Positions 43,424-51,276 of a stretch of DNA of 64,000 nt are shown piece by piece. Within the stretch, counting starts at the first letter, position 1. Each line of letters opens with the position of its first letter. The stretch spans positions 124,001 through 188,000 of the forward strand of contig NZ_JAJQRG010000004.1 in the NCBI RefSeq assembly GCF_021228235.1, given 5' to 3'. A model generated the notes under the pieces. The model did no database searches. It had not been told where the DNA came from and saw nothing but the letters and a program-made list of their open reading frames with translations. The stretch is from Pseudophaeobacter flagellatus. Lineage in GTDB: Bacteria > Pseudomonadota > Alphaproteobacteria > Rhodobacterales > Rhodobacteraceae. The position numbers and the translations under genes were made by a program.

Positions 43424-44191
43424 ATGGCAAAACCATTGATGACCAAAGCTACCGCCGTGTGGCTGGTGGACAATACAACGATCAGCTTCAAGCAGATCGC
43501 GGATTTCGTCGGCATGCACGAGCTGGAAATTCAGGGCATTGCTGATGGCGATGTGGCGACCGGCGTCAAAGGTTTTGATCCGGTGACCAACAATCAGCTG
43601 ACCCAGGATGAAATTGACAAGGCCGAAGCCAACCCCTTGTACAAGCTGAAGCTCAAATTCAACGCGGCAGCGGCCGGCGAGGAAAAGCGCCGTGGCCCGC
43701 GCTACACGCCGCTGTCCAAACGTCAGGACCGGCCCAATTCGATTCTCTGGCTGGTCAAGTTCCACCCCGAGCTGTCGGATGGCCAGATCGCCAAGTTGGT
43801 CGGCACCACCAAGCCAACAATCCAGTCGATCCGCGAACGCACCCACTGGAATATTTCCAACATGCAGCCGATCGATCCGGTTGCTCTGGGTCTGTGCAAG
43901 CAGTCCGAACTGGACGCGATCGTGCAGAAGGCCGCAGCCAAGAAAGCGGCTGAAGGCGGCGTGATGAGCGATGATGAACGGCGCAAGCTAGTCTCGACCG
44001 AGCAATCGTTGGAAATGGAGCCCGAATCCAAGATCCCAGCCGGGATCGAAGGCTTGGAGAGCTTTACTCTTGGCGGTGGCAGCAGGCGCCCCTCGGCCAA
44101 TCCGGTTGCCGACGCGGATAGCTTTTTCAACCTGCCCGATGCAGAGGATGACGACGAGGATGAAGAGGGCGGCGACGACTCGCGCAGCTGA
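43424..44191 (+). CDS. trcR: DUF1013 cell-cycle regulator TrcR
   Basis: A 255-residue protein of the alphaproteobacterial DUF1013 family. The conserved N-terminal region reads MAKPLMTKATAVWLVDNTT, FKQIADFVGMHELEIQGIADGD, then RRGPRYTPLSKRQDRPN and the helix-turn-helix-like DGQIAKLVGTTKPTIQSIRERT. The C-terminal 90 residues are acidic and disordered, ending in a DDDEDEEGGDD run. The family has been named TrcR, a transcriptional cell-cycle regulator, in Caulobacter-type bacteria. GGAGATGAG precedes the ATG. Confidence 0.88.
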   Translation: MAKPLMTKATAVWLVDNTTISFKQIADFVGMHELEIQGIADGDVATGVKGFDPVTNNQLTQDEIDKAEANPLYKLKLKFNAAAAGEEKRRGPRYTPLSKRQDRPNSILWLVKFHPELSDGQIAKLVGTTKPTIQSIRERTHWNISNMQPIDPVALGLCKQSELDAIVQKAAAKKAAEGGVMSDDERRKLVSTEQSLEMEPESKIPAGIEGLESFTLGGGSRRPSANPVADADSFFNLPDAEDDDEDEEGGDDSRS

Positions 44192-44237
44192 TCTTTTCGC
44201 GGGCGGCGTTGTTGCTCCCCGCGCAGGAAAATTTTCA

Positions 44238-44266
44238 GACCATGCTCTTGCGGGCATGGTCTTTTT
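44238..44266. terminator. Terminator between trcR and recR
   Basis: Stem GACCATGC / GCATGGTC with loop TCTTGCGG, then TTTTTCTTT on the plus strand. On the minus strand it is followed by AAAATTTTC-type sequence, so it mainly serves trcR. Confidence 0.85.
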
Positions 44267-44303
44267 CTTTGTGCTGCGCGGCGGTCTCTCCGCCCCCCGT
44301 GTC

Positions 44304-44903
44304 CTATAGCTGTTTACGGGCCTTGAGGGCTGCGCTGATGGTGCCATCGTCCAGGTAATCCAGTTCGCCGCCGATGGGGACCCCCTGGGCCAGGGTGGTA
44401 ATCTGCACCTGATCTTCCAGCTGGTCGGCAATGTAATGGGCCGTGGTTTGTCCATCTATGGTGGCGTTCAGCGCCAGAATCACCTCGCGGAGGCCCTCGC
44501 TTGCGACCCGGTCCACCAGGCGCGGAATGCGCAAATCGTCCGGCCCGATGGCATCCAGTGCCGACAATGTGCCTCCAAGCACGTGATACCGTCCCTTGAA
44601 AACCCGCGCCCGTTCCATCGCCCAAAGGTCGGAAACGGTTTCCACCACGCAGATTTCGCCGTTGGCGCGCCGCTCGTCGGTGCAAATGCCGCAGATATCG
44701 CTGGTGCCGACATTGCCACAGTTAAGACATTCGCGCGCCGTGGCGGCCACCGCTCCAAGGCTATCGGCCAGCGGCGTCAGCAGCAGTGCGCGTTTGCGAA
44801 TCAGATGTAGCACCGCCCGGCGGGCAGAGCGTGGCCCCATGCCTGGAAGTTTCGCCATAAGGGCAATCAGGTGCTCGATCTCGCTGAGGCTGTCGTCGGT
44901 CAT
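44304..44903 (-). CDS. recR: Recombination mediator RecR
   Basis: A 199-residue RecR: N-terminal helix-hairpin-helix ([18 protein letters not shown]), the Cys4 zinc finger CLNCGN-CGIC, and the Toprim domain with [15 protein letters not shown] and the [18 protein letters not shown] segment. It assists RecFO in loading RecA. ATG 44903 gives [12 protein letters not shown]; an extension of 18 codons has no family match. In many relatives it stands next to ybaB and dnaX, but here a cold-shock gene lies between. Confidence 0.95.
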   Translation of the reverse strand: MTDDSLSEIEHLIALMAKLPGMGPRSARRAVLHLIRKRALLLTPLADSLGAVAATARECLNCGNVGTSDICGICTDERRANGEICVVETVSDLWAMERARVFKGRYHVLGGTLSALDAIGPDDLRIPRLVDRVASEGLREVILALNATIDGQTTAHYIADQLEDQVQITTLAQGVPIGGELDYLDDGTISAALKARKQL

Positions 44904-45071
44904 ATAGGGTCCTTTGCGCTTGTCCGCATATAGGCGCAAAGCGGCGGGGTGCTGCAAGGCCCATGGGCAGGACAGGCGGGCTTTGTTTCTGGCTGCGGGT
45001 TTTTGCCTGGCTACGGTGCGCGTGACTTTGCCTTGCTTTGACGTCTTATGCCGTGTGAGTGATATTGCCTC

Positions 45072-45100
45072 TTGAAAAATAATCTTACCCCGCGCATATA
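45072..45100 (+). promoter_or_regulatory. Sigma-70-type promoter of the cold-shock gene
   Basis: TTGAAA (45072-45077) and CATATA (45095-45100) with 17 bases between them. This predicts a 5' leader of about 120 bases, a normal feature of cspA genes in which the leader is a temperature-sensitive element. No other gene is seen in the 320-base gap 44904-45225. Confidence 0.6.
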
Positions 45101-45225
45101 GGCAGGGCTAACGTTTTTCTTTTTCGACCCACTGTCTCCCGTTTACGGCGTTCAGTCTTCGATCCAGACCTACCACGCCGGGCTGCCGCACCAACGCGGG
45201 CAGCAAAATTTAGGAGACTACGGAC

Positions 45226-45432
45226 ATGGCTTCAGGCACCGTAAAATGGTTTAACTCGACCAAAGGCTTCGGCTTCATCGCACCCGATGGCGGCAGCAAA
45301 GACGTATTTGTTCACATTTCTGCTGTTGAGCGTTCCGGTCTGACCGGTCTGGCCGACAACCAGAAAGTAACATTCGACATCGAACCCGGCCGCGACGGTC
45401 GTGAGTCCGCTGTGAACCTCGAACTGGCGTAA
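45226..45432 (+). CDS. cspA: Cold-shock protein (CspA family)
   Basis: A 68-residue cold-shock domain: [22 protein letters not shown] has RNP1 (KGFGFI), and [13 protein letters not shown] has RNP2 (VFVHI). It binds single-stranded RNA or DNA and melts RNA structure. AGGAGACTA precedes the ATG, and its long leader and separate promoter and terminator make it monocistronic. It lies in opposite orientation between recR and ybaB. Confidence 0.95.
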   Translation: MASGTVKWFNSTKGFGFIAPDGGSKDVFVHISAVERSGLTGLADNQKVTFDIEPGRDGRESAVNLELA

Positions 45433-45454
45433 GCCTTTTCCGAGCCAGAATTTG

Positions 45455-45488
45455 AAACGCGGTCTCCCCAGTGGAGGCCGCGTTTTTC
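45455..45488 (+). terminator. Terminator of the cold-shock gene
   Basis: Stem AAACGCGGTCTCC / GGAGGCCGCGTTT, loop CCAGT (one T-G pair), followed by TTTTTC. Confidence 0.92.
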
Positions 45489-45540
45489 TTTGACCTATGC
45501 GCCCTGTCGGGATCTGTGATTCGCCCGAGCTGGCCATAAA

Positions 45541-45566
45541 AAAGGCGACCCCTAAGGGCCGCCTTT
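45541..45566 (-). terminator. Terminator of ybaB
   Basis: Stem AAAGGCGACCC / GGGCCGCCTTT with one A-C mismatch and loop CTAA. On the minus strand it is followed by TTTTTTATGG, 24 bases after the ybaB stop. Confidence 0.85.
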
Positions 45567-45589
45567 GCTGTTTTGCTCCGCAGGCCCGC

Positions 45590-45934
45590 TTAGAAGGGCA
45601 GCTTGATATCCTTGGGCAGGCCCATGCTTTCGGTCAGGCGGGTCATTTCTTCCTGCGCCTTCACGGTGGCCTTGGCCTGGGCATCCTTGATGGCGGCCAG
45701 GATCAGATCCTCGACAACTTCCTTGTCATCGCCAGAAAAGATCGAGGGATCAATATCGAGCTCTTTTAGCTCTCCCTTGGCAGAGGCGGTGGCTTTCACC
45801 AGGCCGGCACCGGCCTCGCCAACCACCATGACATTGTGCAGCTCTTCCTGCATCTCTGCCATTTTGGTTTGTAGTTCCTGTGCCGATTTCATCATCTTGG
45901 CCATGTCGCCAAGACCACCAAGGCCTTTGAGCAT
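45590..45934 (-). CDS. ybaB: YbaB/EbfC nucleoid-associated protein
   Basis: A 114-residue YbaB protein: KGLGGLGDMAKMMKSAQELQTKMAEMQEEL coiled region, then the VVGEAGAGLVKATASAKGELKELDIDPS core. It binds DNA as a dimer. It is downstream of dnaX on the same strand and 110 bases away, the conserved dnaX-ybaB arrangement. The usual recR neighbour is separated by the cold-shock gene. Confidence 0.95.
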   Translation of the reverse strand: MLKGLGGLGDMAKMMKSAQELQTKMAEMQEELHNVMVVGEAGAGLVKATASAKGELKELDIDPSIFSGDDKEVVEDLILAAIKDAQAKATVKAQEEMTRLTESMGLPKDIKLPF

Positions 45935-46044
45935 CTGTCTTCTCCTGAAGTGTTCTGTTGTGCCTTAAATACGGGCGGCGCGCCTGTGGTACAAGGGGCA
46001 GCACAGGATCAATATCCGGCCCTGCGATGCATATCAGGGCGGGG

Positions 46045-47853
46045 TCAGTCTTCCTCGAAGGGGTCCCATTCGTCTTCCACTTCCGGCAGGGCTTCGGCCT
46101 CGACCTCGGCGGCCATCTCTTCGGCGGTGCGAATGCGGGTGATCTTCGCCTTGGGAAAGCTCTCCATCACGGCCTGCACCAGCGGGTGTTCGCTGGCCTT
46201 GGCACGCAGGGCGTTGTCGGCGGCGTTTTCACGCTCTGTGATGGTTTCGCCACCGCCGTCATTTTCCAACGAGATGATCCAGCGGGCCTGGGTCCAGGTT
46301 TGCAACTGTTGTCCCAGCCGGGCGGCAAGGTCCTTGGGGGCGTCCCGGGTTGGCTGGATGGTGATCCGGCCCGGCTGATAGGCCACAAGGCGCAGGTAGG
46401 TTTTTACATATTCCAGCAGCAGCCCATCGCGGCGCATCCGAATCAAATCAACCACATGTTCAAAGCTGGGGTACTGGGCCAGCGCCTGGGCTGTTTCTGG
46501 TGCCAGCGCAGTGGCCGGGCCGCTGCCGCCCCGGGTATGCGAGACCGCCGCTGATGCCATGGGAGCGTTGCCAGAGGTCGTATTGCCCCCAGCCATGTGA
46601 CCGCCCATGGCCTGCACCGGAGCCCCCCCCGTACCACTGACATTTGCCCCGCCACCGGGGCCATTGGGCGGCGCTGGGGTGTCTTGCAGCTTGCGGATCA
46701 GCTCTTCCGGGCTGGGCAGGTCGGCCACATGGGTCAGGCGGATCACCGCCATTTCAGCCGCCATCATGGCGTTTGGCGCGGCGGCGACCTCTTCCAGGGC
46801 CTTCAGCAGCATCTGCCACATGCGGGTCAGCACCCGCATTGCCAGGGCCTCGGCCATCTGTTGGCCACGGGCGCGTTCATCCGGGCTGACGGTGGGGTCT
46901 TCGGCGGCATCGGGGGTGATCTTCACCACCGATACCCAATGGGTGATTTCGGCCAGATCGCGCAGCACCGCCAGGGGATCGGCACCCTCGGCATATTGCG
47001 CACTCAGCTCGGTCAGTGCGGCCGCGGCATCGCCGCGCAGGATCATATCCATCAGATCCAGCACTCGGCCGCGATCGGCGAGACCCAGCATGGCGCGCAC
47101 CTGATCGGCGGTGGTTTCGCCAGCCCCGTGGGAAATGGCCTGATCCAGCAATGAGGTTGCGTCTCGGGCCGACCCTTCGGCGGCGCGGGTGATCAGGGCC
47201 AGGGCGTCTTCGCTGATCTCGGCACCTTCGGCTGATGCGATCCTGCGCATCAGCGCAATCATCACTTCGGGTTCGATCCGGCGCAGGTCAAAGCGCTGAC
47301 AGCGTGACAGGACCGTCACCGGCACCTTGCGGATTTCGGTGGTGGCAAAGATGAATTTCACATGTGCTGGCGGTTCCTCCAGCGTCTTCAGCAGCGCGTT
47401 GAAGGCGCTGGTGGACAGCATGTGAACCTCATCAATTATATAGATCTTATAGCGGGCCGAGGCGGCGCGGTATTGGACCGAATCAATGATTTCGCGAATA
47501 TCGCCAACCCCGGTACGGCTTGCGGCATCCATTTCCATCACATCGACGTGGCGGCCTTCCATGATGGCGGTGCAGTGTTCGCATGCGCCGCAGGGGTCGG
47601 TGGTGGGCTGGCCGGTGCCATCGGGGCCGATGCAGTTCATGCCCTTGGCAATGATGCGCGCGGTGGTTGTTTTGCCGGTGCCGCGAATGCCCGTCATAAT
47701 AAAGGCTTGGGCGATCCGGTTGGTTTCAAACGCATTTTTCAGCGTTCTGACCATGGCATCCTGGCCGACCAGATCGGTAAAGGTCTCGGGGCGGTATTTG
47801 CGGGCCAAGACTTGATACTGGGATTGGCTGCTGTCGCTTGTGCTATCGTTCAT
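46045..47853 (-). CDS. dnaX: DNA polymerase III subunit gamma/tau
   Basis: A 602-residue DnaX. The AAA+ core has YQVLARKYRPETFTDLVGQ, Walker A GIRGTGKTTTARI, the zinc site CIGP...CGACEHC, Walker B YIIDEVHMLS and sensor 1 FIFATTEIRKVP. After the clamp-loader region (residues 1-370) there is a Gly/Pro-rich linker and the tau-type C-terminus. It loads the beta clamp and links polymerase cores. ATG 47853 opens MNDSTSDSSQSQYQ; a longer open frame upstream overlaps the divergent phosphatase gene. Confidence 0.95.
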   Translation of the reverse strand: MNDSTSDSSQSQYQVLARKYRPETFTDLVGQDAMVRTLKNAFETNRIAQAFIMTGIRGTGKTTTARIIAKGMNCIGPDGTGQPTTDPCGACEHCTAIMEGRHVDVMEMDAASRTGVGDIREIIDSVQYRAASARYKIYIIDEVHMLSTSAFNALLKTLEEPPAHVKFIFATTEIRKVPVTVLSRCQRFDLRRIEPEVMIALMRRIASAEGAEISEDALALITRAAEGSARDATSLLDQAISHGAGETTADQVRAMLGLADRGRVLDLMDMILRGDAAAALTELSAQYAEGADPLAVLRDLAEITHWVSVVKITPDAAEDPTVSPDERARGQQMAEALAMRVLTRMWQMLLKALEEVAAAPNAMMAAEMAVIRLTHVADLPSPEELIRKLQDTPAPPNGPGGGANVSGTGGAPVQAMGGHMAGGNTTSGNAPMASAAVSHTRGGSGPATALAPETAQALAQYPSFEHVVDLIRMRRDGLLLEYVKTYLRLVAYQPGRITIQPTRDAPKDLAARLGQQLQTWTQARWIISLENDGGGETITERENAADNALRAKASEHPLVQAVMESFPKAKITRIRTAEEMAAEVEAEALPEVEDEWDPFEED

Positions 47854-48010
47854 AGGTCTCTTGCCGGATTCGGATGGGCGGGATCGCGCGTGGGGCAAGG
47901 TACGCGGGCAGAGGGGCTTCGTCCACCGCTGTTGACCAATGCCGGGGCGCAGGCCAGTCTTTTGGTTCTGATCTGTTTTCGTAGCAGCCCGCCCGACAGG
48001 AGACCCGGCC

Positions 48011-48529
48011 ATGGATGACAATATCGGTTGCCGTGATGTAACGCCCTTGACCCTGCACGCGCTCAGCGTGGGTGAGGGTATTCTTGCGCTCTGTCCTTTG
48101 CCGGGGGCGGGTGGGGATTTTCAGGGTGATATGGCGCATCTACATGACTGGCAGCCGGGGCTGGTGATTTCGATGACCACCGATGTGGAACATCTTGGCG
48201 CCGGAGCGGCCAGCCTGGGACAGGATCTTCAGGCCATCGGCTGTCGCTGGTATCATTTGCCAGTGCCGGACTATGCGCCACCAACGCCGGAAATGCTGGA
48301 GCAGTGGCCCGAGGTCAGCGCCCTGGCGCGACAGGCACTGCGCGGCGGGGGGCGGGTGCTGGTGCATTGCCGGGGCGGCTGTGGTCGCTCGGGCATGGTG
48401 GTCTTGCGGCTGATGATCGAGGCAGGGGAGTCGCCGGATCAGGCGTTGCAGCGGTTGCGCGCGGTGCGGCCCTGCGCCGTCGAGACAGAGCCGCAAATGC
48501 ATTGGGCCGTGACCGGCGCTGGCCTCTAG
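48011..48529 (+). CDS. Dual-specificity/tyrosine phosphatase family protein
   Basis: A 172-residue phosphatase with the P-loop HCRGGCGRSG: nucleophile Cys120 and Arg126 match C-x5-R. The general acid is probably Asp87 in PVPDYAPP. The N-terminal DFQGDMAHLHDW, VISMTTDVEHL recalls the CDKN3/DSP-like bacterial group. It is cytoplasmic. It is divergent from dnaX and convergent with the riboswitch-controlled gene, so its target is unclear. Confidence 0.88.
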   Translation: MDDNIGCRDVTPLTLHALSVGEGILALCPLPGAGGDFQGDMAHLHDWQPGLVISMTTDVEHLGAGAASLGQDLQAIGCRWYHLPVPDYAPPTPEMLEQWPEVSALARQALRGGGRVLVHCRGGCGRSGMVVLRLMIEAGESPDQALQRLRAVRPCAVETEPQMHWAVTGAGL

Positions 48530-48975
48530 GCCTGCTTGGGATCCAAAGGTTTTGTCAGCACTTGGGCAAGGGCGCAGGGGCGGTGTGGCAGGGTGCTTGC
48601 AACAAGGGGAAATGCCTCTTGGGACGGCACCAGCAAGGCATCGGCAAATCTGTCCAGCGCCGAGGTTTCTGCCGCAGGGGGCACGTCACAAAAGACGCGA
48701 ATGCGGTGATGACTGGCGACAAAACGTGCGGCGCAGGTCCGGGGGCAGCCCTCTAGCTTGCTTTCACCGCAGAGCTCAAAATCAGGTGTGGTTACCGGGC
48801 GGGCCTTGTCCAACGCCCCGGTGAGAGCGGTGACCATACGTGCCAGGGCCGGGCAGGAGGTCCCTGTGTGCAGGCAAAGGCTCTGGCTGATGCGATGGAC
48901 GTGGCTCTGGCCGATATCGCCGGGTGTTTCGCTGCGGGCCGGTTGCATGGCCCCTTTGGTTGATGTTGCTGTCAT
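48526..48975 (-). CDS. Cysteine-rich DUF1636-like protein under a B12 riboswitch
   Basis: A 149-residue soluble protein. Starting from MTATSTKGAMQ (ATG 48975 with GGAGGGC ahead), residues 38-125 include CLHTGTSCPAL, FELCGESKLEGCPRTCAARF and HHRIRVFCDVPP. The spacing of these cysteines resembles the ferredoxin-like DUF1636 family, which is often found with cobalamin and cobalt genes, although the match is divergent. Metal or iron-sulfur binding is likely but unproven. Its leader contains a cobalamin riboswitch, so it is expressed when B12 is scarce. Its last four bases overlap the convergent phosphatase gene. Confidence 0.72.
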   Translation of the reverse strand: MTATSTKGAMQPARSETPGDIGQSHVHRISQSLCLHTGTSCPALARMVTALTGALDKARPVTTPDFELCGESKLEGCPRTCAARFVASHHRIRVFCDVPPAAETSALDRFADALLVPSQEAFPLVASTLPHRPCALAQVLTKPLDPKQA

Positions 48976-49090
48976 AATGCGCCCTCCGCGCGGGGCAGGG
49001 AGGCGCAAGAGGGCCAGCGTTTTACCCTGAGCGATGATCGCCCAGCCAACGCTGGCACCCGCCCGGACTCCCCGTCCAGTTTCGAGTTTC

Positions 49091-49254
49091 CATGCGATGG
49101 CAGGTCTCCTGACTTGCGGGTCGTTGCGGGTTCGGTCCTTCCCGGCTGGGGCGCGCCCTGTGCCAGTGGTTTATCCGAAGCGCTCACCGCCTACAGTTGC
49201 GGGGGCAGTCGTGGAATTGGCAAAGGTGTAAAACCCAGGCCGCACCACGTTCCC
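49091..49254 (-). promoter_or_regulatory. Cobalamin riboswitch
   Basis: Read on the minus strand, the leader contains all the conserved cobalamin blocks in order: GACTGCCCCCGCAACTGTA, GCGGTGAGC, CCACTGG, GGGAAGG, GCAAGTCAGGAGACCTGCC (B12 box at 49099-49114) and ATCG. Between it and the start at 48975 the arms 49014-49021 and 49048-49055 (CCAGCGTT/AACGCTGG) form a hairpin that may be the expression platform. Confidence 0.93.
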
Positions 49255-49452
49255 TTTTCATCCCGGACCCAAAATTATGCGCCGCGAGAACCATCACCTC
49301 ATCGCTAACGCCGTCGGGGATGAGTCGTCAATCGCCATTTGCAGAGGGGCAGGAGTTGGCGCGAACAGATTCGCGGCATGGGGCGCGCCTCGCCCCAGAA
49401 TGCGCCGGATTTGGCGGCGCTGACAGGGTGGCAGAGCTGATGGGCTTGAGGC

Positions 49453-49920
49453 CTAGGCTGTATGGTTCAGCCGGTCTTCGGTAAGGCTGGCAAATTCCGC
49501 CACCCGGTGGCGAAAGCGGCGATTGACCTTGGCGCGGGCCAGTTTCAGAGATTGCAGCAGCAGCCGTCCTGACAGGGTCTTGGCCTTTAGCTTCACCTTG
49601 ACAGAAATGCGGGTGCGCTTTGGTGACAGCGCCAAAAGTTCGATCTGCCCCTGACCTATCAGGCTGTTGCTGTCACCGTTCAGGCCAATCAGTGTTGATG
49701 GCTCATAGGTGGCAAGTTCCAGGTGGACTTCGCGTGGCTTGCCGCGAAAATCTGCCCGCAGATCCCAGGCCAGACCAACCTGCGGAGTGCTGTCGTTGCT
49801 CAGTCGCTGGACTTCGATGCCACGCCGGATCGCCGAACGTTCAAAGTTGGCAAAGTCAGAAAGTGCGTCAAAGACGTCAGAGAGGGGCGCATTGACGTCC
49901 TCTTTGCTTGATAATTCCAT
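49453..49920 (-). CDS. SRPBCC/polyketide-cyclase-like protein
   Basis: A 155-residue protein of the START/SRPBCC fold: MELSSKEDVNAPLSDVFDALSDFANFERSAIRRG start, a run of strands (GLAWDLRADFRGKPREVHLELATYEP, LSPKRTRISVKVKLKAKTL) and a long C-terminal helix. It should bind a hydrophobic ligand. It lies 68 bases after nudC on the same strand. The specific ligand is unknown. Confidence 0.85.
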   Translation of the reverse strand: MELSSKEDVNAPLSDVFDALSDFANFERSAIRRGIEVQRLSNDSTPQVGLAWDLRADFRGKPREVHLELATYEPSTLIGLNGDSNSLIGQGQIELLALSPKRTRISVKVKLKAKTLSGRLLLQSLKLARAKVNRRFRHRVAEFASLTEDRLNHTA

Positions 49921-49988
49921 GCTATGCCTTCTGGCGCTTGGCCAGCCCTCAGGGTGTATCGTCGAATTTTGATTGTAGAATGATCTTC

Positions 49989-50975
49989 TTAATCCAAGGT
50001 ATCTGCAAGCCAGTTTTCCAGAAGAAAATGTGCAATTGAACCTTTTCTTGCGGCATGCATCTTTGGGTGGTCGCCAGCAAAAACCGTCATCATCTCTTGG
50101 CGGCTGACCCAGAACGCATCTTCGATTTCTTTGGGGTCGATGGTGATGTCGCGGCTGGTGGCACGTCCCTGGCAGCCGAACATCAGGGACATGGGAAAGG
50201 GCCAGGGCTGGCTGGACAGATAACCAACCTCGGCCACGGTGATGCCGGTTTCCTCCAGGACTTCGCGCCGCACGGCGGCCTCTAGCGTTTCGCCAGGTTC
50301 GACAAACCCGGCCAGCAGCGAATACATCCCGGCAGGCCAGCCCGGAGAACGGCCCATCAGCACGTCATCGCCCTGGGTGATTAACATGATGACAACCGGG
50401 TCGGTGCGGGGGAAATGTAGCGCCTTGCAGTCCGGACATTGGCGTTGCCAGCCACTCTGGGTGATCTGGGTCTTGCTGCCGCAGCGGGCGCAGAAGGGGT
50501 GCGATTGATGCCAGGACAGCAGCGCCTTGGCAGTGGCGGCCAGCTCGGCCTCCAGCGGGGTGAGTCGGGCCATGATCCGGCGCAGCTCGGCAAAGACATG
50601 GCCGGTTGGCAGGTCGGGATGCTGCTGCTCGCTGAGATCGGCAAAACTGGCCAGTGCCATTTCGTCCAGTGCATCAGGATGCCAGTTGCCCAGATCGCAG
50701 GCAAATAGATCAGCGCCGCTGGGATCCGCCCCAAGGTAAAGAGCGCTGTCTTGGCAGGCCGCAGCAACGGGGTGGTCTGTTCCAATCCAGGCCAAGCCGT
50801 CCGGACCGCGCGCCGGATCCGAACGCTGGCTAAGCACCTTGCCACGCCAGGTTAACAGAACCCGCGTGGCCGCAGCACCCCAGGCCTGGGCCAACGCGGT
50901 GGGGTCTTCGCGCAGCAGTGCCTTGCGATCTAACCCGCCGCCGCCGCCAAAGGTTACCTGTTCTGCACGTTTCAT
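49989..50975 (-). CDS. nudC: NADH pyrophosphatase NudC
   Basis: A 328-residue Nudix enzyme. The zinc ribbon CARCGS...CPDC precedes the Nudix box, GFVEPGETLEAAVRREVLEETGI with its REVLEETG core, and the NADH-specific SQPWPFPMSLM follows. It hydrolyses NAD(H) and removes NAD caps from RNA. Its N-terminal half is the usual variable domain. The 301-base region upstream (50976-51276) shows no gene or clear element. Confidence 0.94.
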   Translation of the reverse strand: MKRAEQVTFGGGGGLDRKALLREDPTALAQAWGAAATRVLLTWRGKVLSQRSDPARGPDGLAWIGTDHPVAAACQDSALYLGADPSGADLFACDLGNWHPDALDEMALASFADLSEQQHPDLPTGHVFAELRRIMARLTPLEAELAATAKALLSWHQSHPFCARCGSKTQITQSGWQRQCPDCKALHFPRTDPVVIMLITQGDDVLMGRSPGWPAGMYSLLAGFVEPGETLEAAVRREVLEETGITVAEVGYLSSQPWPFPMSLMFGCQGRATSRDITIDPKEIEDAFWVSRQEMMTVFAGDHPKMHAARKGSIAHFLLENWLADTLD

Positions 50976-51276
50976 TCCTTGCTCCCTGTGCTGGCCTGTT
51001 GTGTAATGTGATGCCCCCTTGCGGCGCGAAAGGCCAGCCGATCTGACAGGAAATCCGCGCAGGCTCTGCGTTTTGGGTGGTTCTTGCCGTTCCGGCCTGT
51101 CTTGACTTTGGGTGTTTGGCGGCTAGCTGACCTGCAACCTGGTTACATTTTATCAAAGACGGGGCATTTGGTGGCTTTGCAAACCAGGGAAACGCTGATT
51201 CAAAGGTGAGGTCTCTCAGTAGGGGGCAGATAAATCAAGGATTGGAGCGGGCAGTGGCAGCTGCGAATTCGGCGGG

